Below, in pieces: positions 43,830 through 51,936 of a stretch of 64,000 nucleotides of DNA. The notes beneath the pieces were generated by a model. That model was given only the letters and a program-made list of their open reading frames with translations, was not told the DNA's origin and made no database searches. The translations under genes and the position numbers were made by a program. Positions within the stretch are counted from its first letter, which is position 1. Every line of letters begins with the position of its first letter. The DNA is from a virus, in the IMG/VR virus record IMGVR_UViG_3300028867_000005, positions 24,279 through 88,278 of that record, one strand, 5' to 3'.

Positions 43830-45077
43830 ATGTCCACGTATAAGACCCTGATCACTGCCCTGGGCGCCACGCTCGAGGCGGCTGCTCATGCCTCTGACAC
43901 TCAGATTGTCTATGCCACTATCAGGGTTGGAGACGGTGGCGGCGTGCCAGTCACTCCAGATCCGACCCGTACAGCGCTGGTGCACCAGGTATTATCTGTG
44001 GCGCTGAACAGCCTGACAGTGGACCCGTCCAATGCTGACCAGTTCATCGCAGAGGCAATAATCCCGGCAGTAGAGGGAGGCTGGACAATCCGCGAGCTCA
44101 GCCTCAATGACAATGCCGGCAATATGATTTTCACGGCGAACTGCGGGGATACCTACAAGCCCACGGCTGCCGACGGCGCCACCTCAGACATGCTTATCCG
44201 CATGACGATTGCCGTGTCGAATCCTGACACGGTGACCATTATCCTGGACCCCTCTATCGTTACTGCTACCCGCGAGTGGGTAGGCGACAACTATCTGGCA
44301 AAGGCCAACAACCTGTCCGATATTGCCAGCGCCGCAACTGCGCGCACCAATCTTGGGGTTTATTCCACGGCCCAGGTCGATACCAATATTGCCGCTGAGC
44401 AGACTCGCGCCACTACGGCGGAAGCTGCACTGAATACGGCAATTGCCGCTGAGCAGACTCGCGCCATAACCGCAGAGGGCGTATTAACCGCTGCTGTAGC
44501 TTCGGAAGTAACTCGCGCAACATCGGCTGAGGCTGTGCTGGCGGCGGGCCTTGTGCCGCCCGGCTCCGTGTCACACTTTTTTGGCCTGACCGCTCCCGCC
44601 GGCTGGCTGATCTGTAATGGCCAGACGATTGGCAACGCTGCCAGCAACGCGAATTTTGCTGATCCCTCATCCAGTACGCTTTTTGGCATTATTTGGGATG
44701 CGACGCTCAACACCACCGATGGGGGCGCGTTCCAGATGCTAACGGCTGACGGCGCTCCGGTGGCACGTGGCTTGACCGCCGTTGCTGACTATGACCTCAA
44801 CTACCGTATCCCGCTCCCTGACGACCGTGGCCTCTTCTGGCGCGGCCTTGACCTTGGTGCTGGGGTTGATGCTGGGCGTGTGCTGGCGACGAGTCAGACG
44901 GACGCATTTGGATCGCACAATCACGACGTGAACAATAGCGAATATAACTACACCGTGCAGCCGGGCTCGAATGTCATCGCTGGATTTCCGGCGGGGGGAA
45001 CGACCGTCACGACGTCCTCCGGCGGTACTGAAACGCGCCCGAAAAACCGCGCTTACCTGCCGATCATCAAACTCTAA
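43830..45077 (+). CDS. Tail fibre with DUF3751 N-terminus and collar C-terminus
   Basis: 415 residues. The N-terminal 130 residues match the tail-collar fibre attachment domain (ITALGATLEAAAHASDTQIV; GGWTIRELSLNDNAGNMIF). Residues 175-240 hold three coiled-coil repeats of the AAEQTRATTAEAAL type. From about 245 comes a phage tail collar domain (PAGWLICNGQTIGN, then IPLPDDRGLFWRGLDLGAG and the FGSHNHDV histidines) ending PKNRAYLPIIKL. Likely receptor-binding fibre. No fibre-assembly chaperone gene follows. Confidence 0.85.
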   Translation: MSTYKTLITALGATLEAAAHASDTQIVYATIRVGDGGGVPVTPDPTRTALVHQVLSVALNSLTVDPSNADQFIAEAIIPAVEGGWTIRELSLNDNAGNMIFTANCGDTYKPTAADGATSDMLIRMTIAVSNPDTVTIILDPSIVTATREWVGDNYLAKANNLSDIASAATARTNLGVYSTAQVDTNIAAEQTRATTAEAALNTAIAAEQTRAITAEGVLTAAVASEVTRATSAEAVLAAGLVPPGSVSHFFGLTAPAGWLICNGQTIGNAASNANFADPSSSTLFGIIWDATLNTTDGGAFQMLTADGAPVARGLTAVADYDLNYRIPLPDDRGLFWRGLDLGAGVDAGRVLATSQTDAFGSHNHDVNNSEYNYTVQPGSNVIAGFPAGGTTVTTSSGGTETRPKNRAYLPIIKL

Positions 45078-45099
45078 CCGGAAAAAAGGAAGTTATGAC

Positions 45100-45450
45100 A
45101 TGGAAAATGAAAGCATTATTCCATTTTGCCGGACTGAAACCGAAGAGGAACGCAGGGAACGCGAGCAGGATGAGCGCCTTGTGCGCCTGATCAATCTTGC
45201 TCTGGACGGCCGGGCAGAGGATGCGCGCATTGACCGCAAAATCCATGCCGATCATCACATCATCGTGGCGAAGTGGATTGAGCGAGAGGAAAAGGCGAAG
45301 GAACGCTGGGATATTTTCCGCAAATCGATGCTGGGGGCAATTGCGGTTGCGATTGTCACCGGGATAGGTAAAGCGCTGGTTGTGCTCGGCACCCTTGTGG
45401 CTGCCGGGTGGGCCAGCCAGCCTCATGGCCCAGGTGGGCCGCACCCGTAG
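45100..45450 (+). CDS. Holin-like membrane protein
   Basis: 116 residues from ATG at 45100 with AAGGAAG upstream. A charged helical N-terminus (many Glu and Arg) precedes a hydrophobic stretch near residues 75-105 (MLGAIAVAIVTGIGKALVVL). One transmembrane segment after a charged helix fits small phage holins or XhlA-like proteins. It follows the tail fibre and precedes another membrane protein, a usual lysis position. Confidence 0.5.
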   Translation: MENESIIPFCRTETEEERREREQDERLVRLINLALDGRAEDARIDRKIHADHHIIVAKWIEREEKAKERWDIFRKSMLGAIAVAIVTGIGKALVVLGTLVAAGWASQPHGPGGPHP

Positions 45451-45461
45451 GAGAGAGCGTC

Positions 45462-46103
45462 ATGCAGAACTGGCAGAAAGGCGGTTTGTTTTTGATCTAC
45501 AGTGCCATCCTGGTATGGATTGGCATGATTGCTGAGGGGCACATCCTCACGAAGCCGGGCCCGACCCCGGTTCCCATGGCGGCCATCGTGCAGCCAGACA
45601 AGTCGGTACTGCCGCCGGTGGCGCCGGGCGCCGACAAGCAGGCCGACAAAATGGCCAAGGCTCCCATGCTGCCCAAGGGTGCCATCCATGAGCATACGGT
45701 GATTGCATCCATCCAGCCGGAAGCACAGCCTGCGCCTCCCCCCGTTGCGCCGTTTAAGCCTTCGAGCGATGGGATGTGCCATGATACCCCTGAGCCGGCG
45801 CCAGTCTGTAAAGCGGTCACCGTGCGCCTGGATGCCATCAAGACGGCTGACGGCTATCACCGGTATATCGTTTCGACACCAGACGGCACCATTTTGAGTA
45901 CGCTGGATGTTCCGCCGGAAAAGGCGCCTCTGGTGTTCAGTGAGCCCAAGTATGGTATTGGTCCACTGGCCGTTGCCGGCCTGAAGCCTGGGATAGTGGG
46001 AACGTACAAGATGGGAACAGCCGTCGAGGTTATTGGCGAAACCTTTAACCTCGGCGGCAAGGGTGGTGCGTACTTTGGTGCAGGTGTGATCTGGCGGTTC
46101 TAA
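45462..46103 (+). CDS. Membrane-anchored Pro-rich protein, lysis-region
   Basis: 213 residues from ATG at 45462, GGAGAGAG site. Residues 7-27 form a signal anchor (GGLFLIYSAILVWIGMIAEG), followed by a Pro/Ala-rich periplasmic linker and a beta-rich C-terminal domain. The layout could suit a spanin-like envelope protein, but no spanin motif or lipobox is seen. Last gene of the late operon; its stop overlaps the convergent small ATPase gene by four bases. Confidence 0.55.
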   Translation: MQNWQKGGLFLIYSAILVWIGMIAEGHILTKPGPTPVPMAAIVQPDKSVLPPVAPGADKQADKMAKAPMLPKGAIHEHTVIASIQPEAQPAPPPVAPFKPSSDGMCHDTPEPAPVCKAVTVRLDAIKTADGYHRYIVSTPDGTILSTLDVPPEKAPLVFSEPKYGIGPLAVAGLKPGIVGTYKMGTAVEVIGETFNLGGKGGAYFGAGVIWRF

Positions 46104-46357
46104 AGTTCTACAGCGGCGTAAATCTCAACACCGGGAAACTTTTTATCAATCTTGTGACAAAGTTTCTCGGTGGCTTCATCGATAACGATTACCCCAACAC
46201 CTGTTTGCTTTAAACGATGAAAAATGAACCGCTTGGTGGCAATGTTTGCATTCACTTCAAAAAATGTAACCCCATCTTTCGTCAGCTTTTCTTTTAAATC
46301 CCGCAGGTAAGTGGTTTTTCCAGTTCCTGCGCTGCCTTTGAAAATAAGCTTTATCAT
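46100..46357 (-). CDS. Miniature P-loop NTPase
   Basis: 85 residues, AGAGGAC ribosome site. Walker A GSAGTGKTT at residues 8-16 and Walker B VGVIVIDEAT near residue 55 are both present, yet the protein ends about 20 residues later. This is far shorter than ordinary AAA or KAP ATPases, so it may act as an oligomer or with a partner. Its DNA is more AT-rich than that of its neighbours. Its frame is intact, so it is not an obvious pseudogene. Confidence 0.7.
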   Translation of the reverse strand: MIKLIFKGSAGTGKTTYLRDLKEKLTKDGVTFFEVNANIATKRFIFHRLKQTGVGVIVIDEATEKLCHKIDKKFPGVEIYAAVEL

Positions 46358-46425
46358 AATCAGTCCTCTCTATCTGGAGCCAGTTCAAGCACGGTTTTAA
46401 GCCGGTCTAACTGGCAATAGGCCTT

Positions 46426-46569
46426 TCATATCGCATCCCCAGCACCAGCCGCAATTTCACTCGCCAGCAGCTGGTGCTGAGAACCCTTCTTTTTCGCAAG
46501 TTCCGACACTTCGCGCGCCAGTTCGCGTAGATCCGCACAATCCTCGATCATGCTCTGATCACGGCTCAT
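46426..46569 (-). CDS. 47-residue helical peptide
   Basis: ATG at 46569 lies 11 bases inside the end of the upstream small gene. The product, MSRDQSMIEDCADLRELARE and on, is helical and charged. A longer in-frame start at 46677 would lie within that upstream gene in another frame and has no clear site. Function unknown. Confidence 0.45.
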   Translation of the reverse strand: MSRDQSMIEDCADLRELAREVSELAKKKGSQHQLLASEIAAGAGDAI

Positions 46570-46735
46570 TTTTTTCAGCCCGGATACATCCTGCTTTAAA
46601 ACCCCAAAACGGATCATCGACAACATCATTACGGACCCATGTTCCGCATTGCAGGCATACCTGGCCGTCTTCGCCACTGTGAAACTCAGGCTGCGTATCG
46701 GCGCCCATGCAGGCTTTCGTGGGGTGCAGGTCCAT
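46559..46735 (-). CDS. 58-residue putative zinc-binding peptide
   Basis: ATG at 46735 overlaps the stop of the DUF5131 gene as TAATG, with GGTGG upstream. The product is MDLHPTKACMGADTQPEFHS and on, with CLQCGTW in the middle and a further Cys, so C...CxxC...C could bind a metal. Its coupling to the DUF5131 gene suggests a shared role. Confidence 0.55.
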   Translation of the reverse strand: MDLHPTKACMGADTQPEFHSGEDGQVCLQCGTWVRNDVVDDPFWGFKAGCIRAEKNEP

Positions 46736-47739
46736 TACCGTGCCACCGGGTAACCGTCGTGCAAAACTCCATCCAGCGTGCGGCCGGCGTGCTTGGTGCC
46801 GACCTTGCGGTAAAGCTGGATTTCGCGATGGTCACCCTTCTCGAAGGGCTTGCCGTCCTCCCATACCCAGTCCTTCAAGGGTGGGCCCGGCGGGCAGTCA
46901 GGGTGGTTGGAAGGCAAATACTCACCCCACTGCTTGAACAGGAACGGCACGCCATGCTGCGCGCAGTCGTCGCGGACCTTGCGTACCCATTCGGCTTTCA
47001 TGATGCGGGCCTTGTCGCCGCTCTCGCCGCCAAGGACAACCCAGTCCAGCTTATTGCCATGGGAGCCCCCATTTTTGGCAGACCGGAAACCATCGAGAGC
47101 ATTGTCTATATGAGTCCGGCCGCCCCATTTCCGCTCGAGCATGGTCAGATTGACCCGGCCAATCATCGGCTCCAGCGATATCCAGCGCACGGCCGCAATC
47201 GTGGTCAGCAACAGCCCAATACGTTTGTTGGCCCATTCCTGATTTTCCACGCTCACGCCAAGCCAGACATTCGGCAGTGGGATAGCCGGCTTGGCCAGCA
47301 CCAGGCCCATGCGCTCGGCGGCCAGTACCAGGCGCTCAGGCTCGCGGGCAATGCCCTGCATGTAGGCCTTCATGACTCCCGGCCGCTTCGTCAGCACCTG
47401 AAAAGTATGCTGGCTGGCCAGCGCCATGACGGCAAAAACCTTATCGATGAAATCCAGCGGCACAGCCTCATAGAACAGGTCAGACATGCTGTTGACAAAA
47501 ATCTTGCTGGGCTTTTTCCATGACAACGGTTCCAGAAGCACGCTATCAATAAGCATGATCTTGCCATTCCACTGACGATGTTCGCCTATAAGGCCAGCAT
47601 AGGGCATTCCTTCGCCATTGAAGCGAAAAGCAATCTTTTCAGCATAGCAGTTCATGCAGCCAGGGCTCACACGGGAGCAGCCGCGCGTGGGTGACCAGGT
47701 GCTATCTGTCCATTCTATTGATGTTTTTCTGACTGCCAT
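46735..47739 (-). CDS. Phage Gp37/Gp68 family protein (DUF5131)
   Basis: 334 residues. The N-terminus KTSIEWTDSTWSPTRGCSRV, with cysteines spaced as CSRVSPGCMNC, is the hallmark of the DUF5131/Gp37-Gp68 family. These are predicted radical-SAM-like enzymes with a three-cysteine cluster for a [4Fe-4S] centre. Later PAIPLPNVWLGVSVENQEWA and VVLGGESGDKARI segments also match. The substrate is not known. An intrinsic terminator separates it from the upstream recombination genes, so it is probably transcribed from its own promoter. Confidence 0.8.
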   Translation of the reverse strand: MAVRKTSIEWTDSTWSPTRGCSRVSPGCMNCYAEKIAFRFNGEGMPYAGLIGEHRQWNGKIMLIDSVLLEPLSWKKPSKIFVNSMSDLFYEAVPLDFIDKVFAVMALASQHTFQVLTKRPGVMKAYMQGIAREPERLVLAAERMGLVLAKPAIPLPNVWLGVSVENQEWANKRIGLLLTTIAAVRWISLEPMIGRVNLTMLERKWGGRTHIDNALDGFRSAKNGGSHGNKLDWVVLGGESGDKARIMKAEWVRKVRDDCAQHGVPFLFKQWGEYLPSNHPDCPPGPPLKDWVWEDGKPFEKGDHREIQLYRKVGTKHAGRTLDGVLHDGYPVAR

Positions 47740-47753
47740 GATCGATGCTCTTT

Positions 47754-47779
47754 AAAAAACACCCCGGCGAACCGGGATG
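47754..47779 (-). terminator. Leftward intrinsic terminator after DUF2303 gene
   Basis: On the minus strand CATCCCGG, a TTCG loop and CCGGGGTG form an eight-pair stem (one G-T wobble), followed by TTTTTT. It closes the recombination operon just upstream of the DUF5131 gene. Confidence 0.75.
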
Positions 47780-47801
47780 CTCGGGTTAACACCTACTTTT
47801 T

Positions 47802-48704
47802 TCAGCCACGCTTGCCGGTGTAAAAGGCAATGTTGTGGCCCGGCAGCTTCGATTCGAGCTGTTCGGATACCTTGCTGGCGATGTTGGCCAGGGCGCGCTC
47901 GAGGATGAGCTCGAAGTCGACCATGACATAGCACATGAACAGCTTCTTCGTGTCCTTGTCCACGCGGTAGCGGTAAAGGCAGTCGATACCGAACGGATTG
48001 GCATAGCGGAAAATGCGAACGCCAATCTGGAAGTTGCTCGGAATATCGATGGTGCCCTTGGCGCCGGCCCCGCTCTCGCTTTCCTCCTGGTAGGTCAGGC
48101 GATTATCGCCATTCTGGAGGTTTTCAGAGGATACGTAGACGATCTTGGACTTCTGGTAAAGCGTCTTGGCCACTTCCAGCATGGTAGCCGCATCCGGCCG
48201 CACAATTTCACCGGCATGACGCTCCAGGAAGTCAGCGAACTGCACCTGCGGAATCATGTTGTCATTGTGCTTGGCCCAGGCGTCAAACTCGGGTGCCCTC
48301 AGCAACTGCAAGTGGACCACATGGCGCCCCCACTGGGCAGGGCCCTGCACATCAATGCCAGTAGTTGCCAGGGTGCTGAATCCCTCCGGCAATTCCTCGG
48401 CATCCGGGCGGATTGCGCCATCGTGGTAGTCGATGACGGCCGTCATGCTCAGCGAGGCCAAGTCAGAGAACACCACGGTACGACCGCGCAAGGCAAACTT
48501 GCCAAGATAGGCCGTGAACGAGTCAACGTCGTTCAGCGTGATGTTCTGCTTGATTTCTACCGGCTGCGACAGATGCTCAGCCAGCGACTTCAACTCATAG
48601 CCTTCCGGCACGACAGCAAAGGGGATGTTGGTGCCAGGCACCGTACTCAACCCAACCAGCTTCGCGCCGAGCGCGAGCAATTCTTTCGTGTTTTCAGTAT
48701 TCAT
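47802..48704 (-). CDS. DUF2303 (YfdQ-like) protein
   Basis: 300 residues. TNIPFAVVPEGYELKSLAEH, then LNDVDSFTAYLGKF and a WGRHVVHLQLLRAPEFDAW segment match the DUF2303 family (YfdQ in the E. coli CPS-53 prophage). Family members commonly sit in phage recombination and replication regions; activity is unknown. It is followed by a terminator and preceded nine bases away by a small gene of the same operon. Confidence 0.8.
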   Translation of the reverse strand: MNTENTKELLALGAKLVGLSTVPGTNIPFAVVPEGYELKSLAEHLSQPVEIKQNITLNDVDSFTAYLGKFALRGRTVVFSDLASLSMTAVIDYHDGAIRPDAEELPEGFSTLATTGIDVQGPAQWGRHVVHLQLLRAPEFDAWAKHNDNMIPQVQFADFLERHAGEIVRPDAATMLEVAKTLYQKSKIVYVSSENLQNGDNRLTYQEESESGAGAKGTIDIPSNFQIGVRIFRYANPFGIDCLYRYRVDKDTKKLFMCYVMVDFELILERALANIASKVSEQLESKLPGHNIAFYTGKRG

Positions 48705-48712
48705 GATGCGGA

Positions 48713-49084
48713 TTAACCCTGCTTGGAGTTGCCAAGTTCTTCCAGGGCCGGCTTGTCGCTGCCGGTGGAATTGATGGCGACGAGTGGAAGTTTCTGCTGC
48801 TTGGGATGCTCACGCAGCAGGTTGTTTTCAGGGGTGACGTACATCAGGGTCTTGCCGCGCGAAATGGTCGGCGACTTGACCTTGAAATCGGCATTGATGC
48901 TCATCTGGCCCTTGCCTTCCGGCTTGTAATCCAGGGTGATGGTGATCTTGCCGCCCTTGTTGGTGAGGCCGATCAGGTCGACGAGTTTGTTCTGCTCGAC
49001 GGTCAGTTCGTCCAGGAAGCTGCCGTGCTCGACTTCGCGCAGCAGGTCAATAAACGGGCGGATGCCCTTCTTCGGTTCGTCCAC
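48713..49084 (-). CDS. Hypothetical protein of the recombination operon
   Basis: 123 residues from GTG at 49084, with AGGAGC well placed upstream. A helical first half (DLLREVEHGSFLDELTVEQN) is followed by a beta-rich part with ITITLDYKPEGKGQMSINAD. Small proteins of this plan often accompany DUF2303 genes. Function unknown. Confidence 0.65.
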   Translation of the reverse strand: MDEPKKGIRPFIDLLREVEHGSFLDELTVEQNKLVDLIGLTNKGGKITITLDYKPEGKGQMSINADFKVKSPTISRGKTLMYVTPENNLLREHPKQQKLPLVAINSTGSDKPALEELGNSKQG

Positions 49085-49121
49085 GGTATGCTCCTGTGGT
49101 TTTGGTGGTACTGCTCGGTAA

Positions 49122-49331
49122 TCAGCTGTTGCGCTGCGCGGAAGGAACGTAAGTATCCTTTTTGAAGCCGCACTTCAGCTCTCTGTAAACCCCTTTGTAG
49201 CAAGTCTCCAGCAGGCGGATGCCGGTGTAAATATGGCGCTCGTTGGCGCCACGGACATACTTCTCATTCGGCATGCCAATGCTAAGCGCGTGCGCATCGC
49301 GGCGGAGTGCCTTTGCTTTTTTCGCGTTCAC
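49122..49331 (-). CDS. Small basic protein
   Basis: 69 residues from GTG at 49331, with AGGGG upstream. Basic N-terminus (NAKKAKALRRDAHALSIGMP) and a C-terminal CGFKKDTYVPSAQRN section. It may bind nucleic acid. Lies within the leftward recombination operon; family not recognised. Confidence 0.55.
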   Translation of the reverse strand: MNAKKAKALRRDAHALSIGMPNEKYVRGANERHIYTGIRLLETCYKGVYRELKCGFKKDTYVPSAQRNS

Positions 49332-49372
49332 GGTAAACCCCTAAAAAGGCGCACGTCCTTGTGCTGGAGTAA

Positions 49373-50587
49373 TTAAAACAGGCTGCCGTCATCCTCCGGC
49401 GTTTCCTGCTGCGTGGGTGCCTGCTTGGGAGCCGGCGCCAGTTTCTGCTCGGTCTGCTGCTTGTTGGTGGCAGCTTCAGCGGCATCCGTCACTACCTGGC
49501 GGGCCAGCGGCTGAGCATTGGCGGCATGTGATTCAGCGGCCTGGCCGGTGGCGGCCTGCTCCGGCTTGGCATCAGTAGCATTGGCGGCAGGCTGCGGCTG
49601 AGCGGACTGCTGAGGCGCAGGCGCTTGCTGCTGGGTGGCATTGGCGGCAGGAGCTGGCGCACCACCCTGACGGCCCTTGCGGGTAGCACCAGCAGCAGGC
49701 GCTGTGGCGCCGGCCTGGGCTCCGGCGGCAGCACCAACGGAGTTGTTGATGGCGGCGCCCTTGGCGGTATCGACGGCCTTGTTATTGTCGTCGAACCATT
49801 CTTCAAGCGTAGTCATGCCATCGCGCAGGCTGTGAAACATGCCCTGGAGATCCGCAAAGTCGTCATCGTTAAACGTCTGCATGGGCTTCTGCGAGCGGAT
49901 CTCCAGCATTGCCCGCGTGATACCGAACTTGGCCAGCACACCCAGCGCACGCTCGATACGCTGGTCGATGGTGACGCCACCGGCCAGTGTCTTGCGGCAG
50001 GTTTCTACGGCCTGCTCCTGCAGCCACTTCGGCAGGATTGCCATGATGCGACCACGCAGGCGGCGGCCGGCCTTGTTGGCGATCAGCTCGTCGATATCGC
50101 GCTCGCTCTTTGCCGGCCGGCTGTTGCCACCGGACAGGTCGATGATGTGCTTCACAGTGAAGCTGGTACTCGAGCGGGTATTGCTCTGGAGGTCTTTGGC
50201 GAAAACTTCCACTTCGGAAAAGTCCGCACCACGACTCAGCTCACGGTGACCGAATTCGATATTCCCCCAGCACAAGGCAATCTGCTCCGCCAGGCGGATG
50301 CTCGGGCCGGAAATGGTTTCACGGCCGCGCGGGAAGCTGTAAAAGGCCTTTTCAGCCATAGACTGCTGCTGGCAGATCACCTTGATATCGTCCATAGCCC
50401 CCTTCACATTGCGCGGGAAGCGCTTGGCGATGGCCAGTGCACCCTGGGCCTCTGCAACAGCGCGCGACGTTTCTATCGCAACAGCGCCCTGATTCAGCCC
50501 GGTTGACGGCAGATGGTCACTATTGAAAGCCTCTTCATAGCTGCCCTGCCGCATCGGGGTGGCCACCCCATCTTCTTTGGTCTGCAT
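49373..50587 (-). CDS. Conserved phage recombination-region protein
   Basis: 404 residues. The core (about 35-220), with AVAEAQGALAIAKRFPRNVK, then SMAEKAFYSFPRG, ISGPSIRLAEQIALCWGNIE and a KAGRRLRGRIMAILP stretch, is widespread next to phage exonuclease genes. Residues 270-404 are an Ala/Gln/Pro-rich disordered tail. It sits where a single-strand annealing protein would be expected, beside a RecE-like exonuclease. Whether it anneals DNA is inference. Confidence 0.6.
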   Translation of the reverse strand: MQTKEDGVATPMRQGSYEEAFNSDHLPSTGLNQGAVAIETSRAVAEAQGALAIAKRFPRNVKGAMDDIKVICQQQSMAEKAFYSFPRGRETISGPSIRLAEQIALCWGNIEFGHRELSRGADFSEVEVFAKDLQSNTRSSTSFTVKHIIDLSGGNSRPAKSERDIDELIANKAGRRLRGRIMAILPKWLQEQAVETCRKTLAGGVTIDQRIERALGVLAKFGITRAMLEIRSQKPMQTFNDDDFADLQGMFHSLRDGMTTLEEWFDDNNKAVDTAKGAAINNSVGAAAGAQAGATAPAAGATRKGRQGGAPAPAANATQQQAPAPQQSAQPQPAANATDAKPEQAATGQAAESHAANAQPLARQVVTDAAEAATNKQQTEQKLAPAPKQAPTQQETPEDDGSLF

Positions 50588-50589
50588 GG

Positions 50590-51936
50590 TTAATCTCCAC
50601 AGTTGGTAATGTTGAGCGGGTTCTCAGAAACATAGGAAACGAAAAGCTGCAAGCCCGACTCCAGCGCTTCTTCCTTGAATACCCCGTAGGTATCCAGGTC
50701 CAGCGATTCGATGCCGTCCACGCACATGATGCCCAGCGTACCAGCGCGCATTTTGGCGATTTCCACGGAAATTTGCACCTTCTGCGCAGTATTAAGCCGG
50801 TCGAAGGCTATGCCGTCGCGGAATATGTCTCCGTTTACGATTTCCAGTCCGGTGATGGGAAGCTTGCTCATCAGCTCCAGCTTGTAGTCATGCAGGTGCT
50901 GGAGCACGCCATCCTGGAATACTGCCTTTTCCTTCAGGGTGGTCAGGTCCACATCGAGAATGCGGATATTTTCAAGCGTAGCCTCCGACCGCGAGCGCTG
51001 GCCTTCCTGCTCCTGCAGCCTGGTAATGCGCGCAGTGAGCTCGTTGTTTTTGACGGCGATGACTTCCAGCCGCTTGTCCTTAATCTCGGCCGCTGCGGTT
51101 TTCTTCACGTCGGCTTCGGCATTGATTACTTCGATCTGACTGTCGTACTGCTCGCGTGCCACGCGCACAGCCTCATCATAAACAGCCTTGGCGTCCGTGC
51201 GTCGCTGGGAAAAGCCAACATTGTAACTATCCAGCTGTTTCTGCACCTTGTCGAGAAAGATATCCCGGCTTTCAAGCAGGGCGCGCTGTTCGTCGAGCAG
51301 GGTGGCCAGGCTCTCACTGACGGCATTTTGAATTTCTTCTGGCAGCGTCTGGCGCAACTGCTTGATCGTCGATTCTTTCTCGGCCACCAGCCTGTTGGTC
51401 ACCGTGCGCTCATCGAAGACGGCTTTATGCGTGGCATGGATGGCGTCAAAAGCATGGCAATTAACCAGCTCCGGCGCCAGCGGAATGCCGCACTTTTCCT
51501 CCATGTCAGCCTGGTCGACTTTCAACGGCATGGCCTGAAGCAACACATTCAGCCGGTCCTTCGGCTTGGCCAGCAGGAATTCAATAGGGTTGATAGAAAG
51601 CATGTCGACCATGCCATCCAGCACACTCTGCGGGCGCTCTACCTTGGTGCCATTCTTCGTGATAGTCAGTGTAGATGCTGTGCCATTGTCCTTGAACACG
51701 CGGCGGATGTTCGTGCCGTCATTCAGCACCAGTACCCCTTCGCCTTTGCTGGCGCCCTTATGCACCAGGGAGGCATCGGAGCCGCCCTTGATGATAGCCT
51801 TGATGCCATCGAGAATACTGGTTTTGCTGGCGCCATTCTTGCCAGATATTTCAACAAAACGGCCGGCATCAAATTCCAACTCTTCGATGCCAAGCACGTT
51901 CAGCAGTTTCACATGTGAAATGTATAAACTTTTCAT
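50590..51936 (-). CDS. RecF/SMC-like ATPase
   Basis: 448 residues from ATG at 51936, overlapping the exonuclease stop (ATGA). Walker A GKNGASKT at residues 32-39, a central coiled coil (about 170-330), then RLNTAQKVQISVEIAKMRAG (signature-like) and LGIMCVDGIESLD (Walker B). There is no zinc hook, and the arms are short. This plan matches phage ATPases paired with nucleases in recombination, like a reduced SbcC/gp46. It likely works with the exonuclease encoded just before it. Confidence 0.75.
   Translation of the reverse strand: MKSLYISHVKLLNVLGIEELEFDAGRFVEISGKNGASKTSILDGIKAIIKGGSDASLVHKGASKGEGVLVLNDGTNIRRVFKDNGTASTLTITKNGTKVERPQSVLDGMVDMLSINPIEFLLAKPKDRLNVLLQAMPLKVDQADMEEKCGIPLAPELVNCHAFDAIHATHKAVFDERTVTNRLVAEKESTIKQLRQTLPEEIQNAVSESLATLLDEQRALLESRDIFLDKVQKQLDSYNVGFSQRRTDAKAVYDEAVRVAREQYDSQIEVINAEADVKKTAAAEIKDKRLEVIAVKNNELTARITRLQEQEGQRSRSEATLENIRILDVDLTTLKEKAVFQDGVLQHLHDYKLELMSKLPITGLEIVNGDIFRDGIAFDRLNTAQKVQISVEIAKMRAGTLGIMCVDGIESLDLDTYGVFKEEALESGLQLFVSYVSENPLNITNCGD

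Noticed and set aside
46639-47523. Rightward 294-codon open frame opposite DUF5131
   Set aside because: Antisense to the cysteine-motif gene, with a product of antisense composition.
47835-48716. Rightward 293-codon open frame opposite DUF2303
   Set aside because: Mirror of a recognised family gene; no ribosome site and no motif.
50773-51918. Rightward 381-codon open frame opposite the SMC-like ATPase
   Set aside because: It is antisense to Walker A/B-bearing coding sequence, and its product has no domain features.
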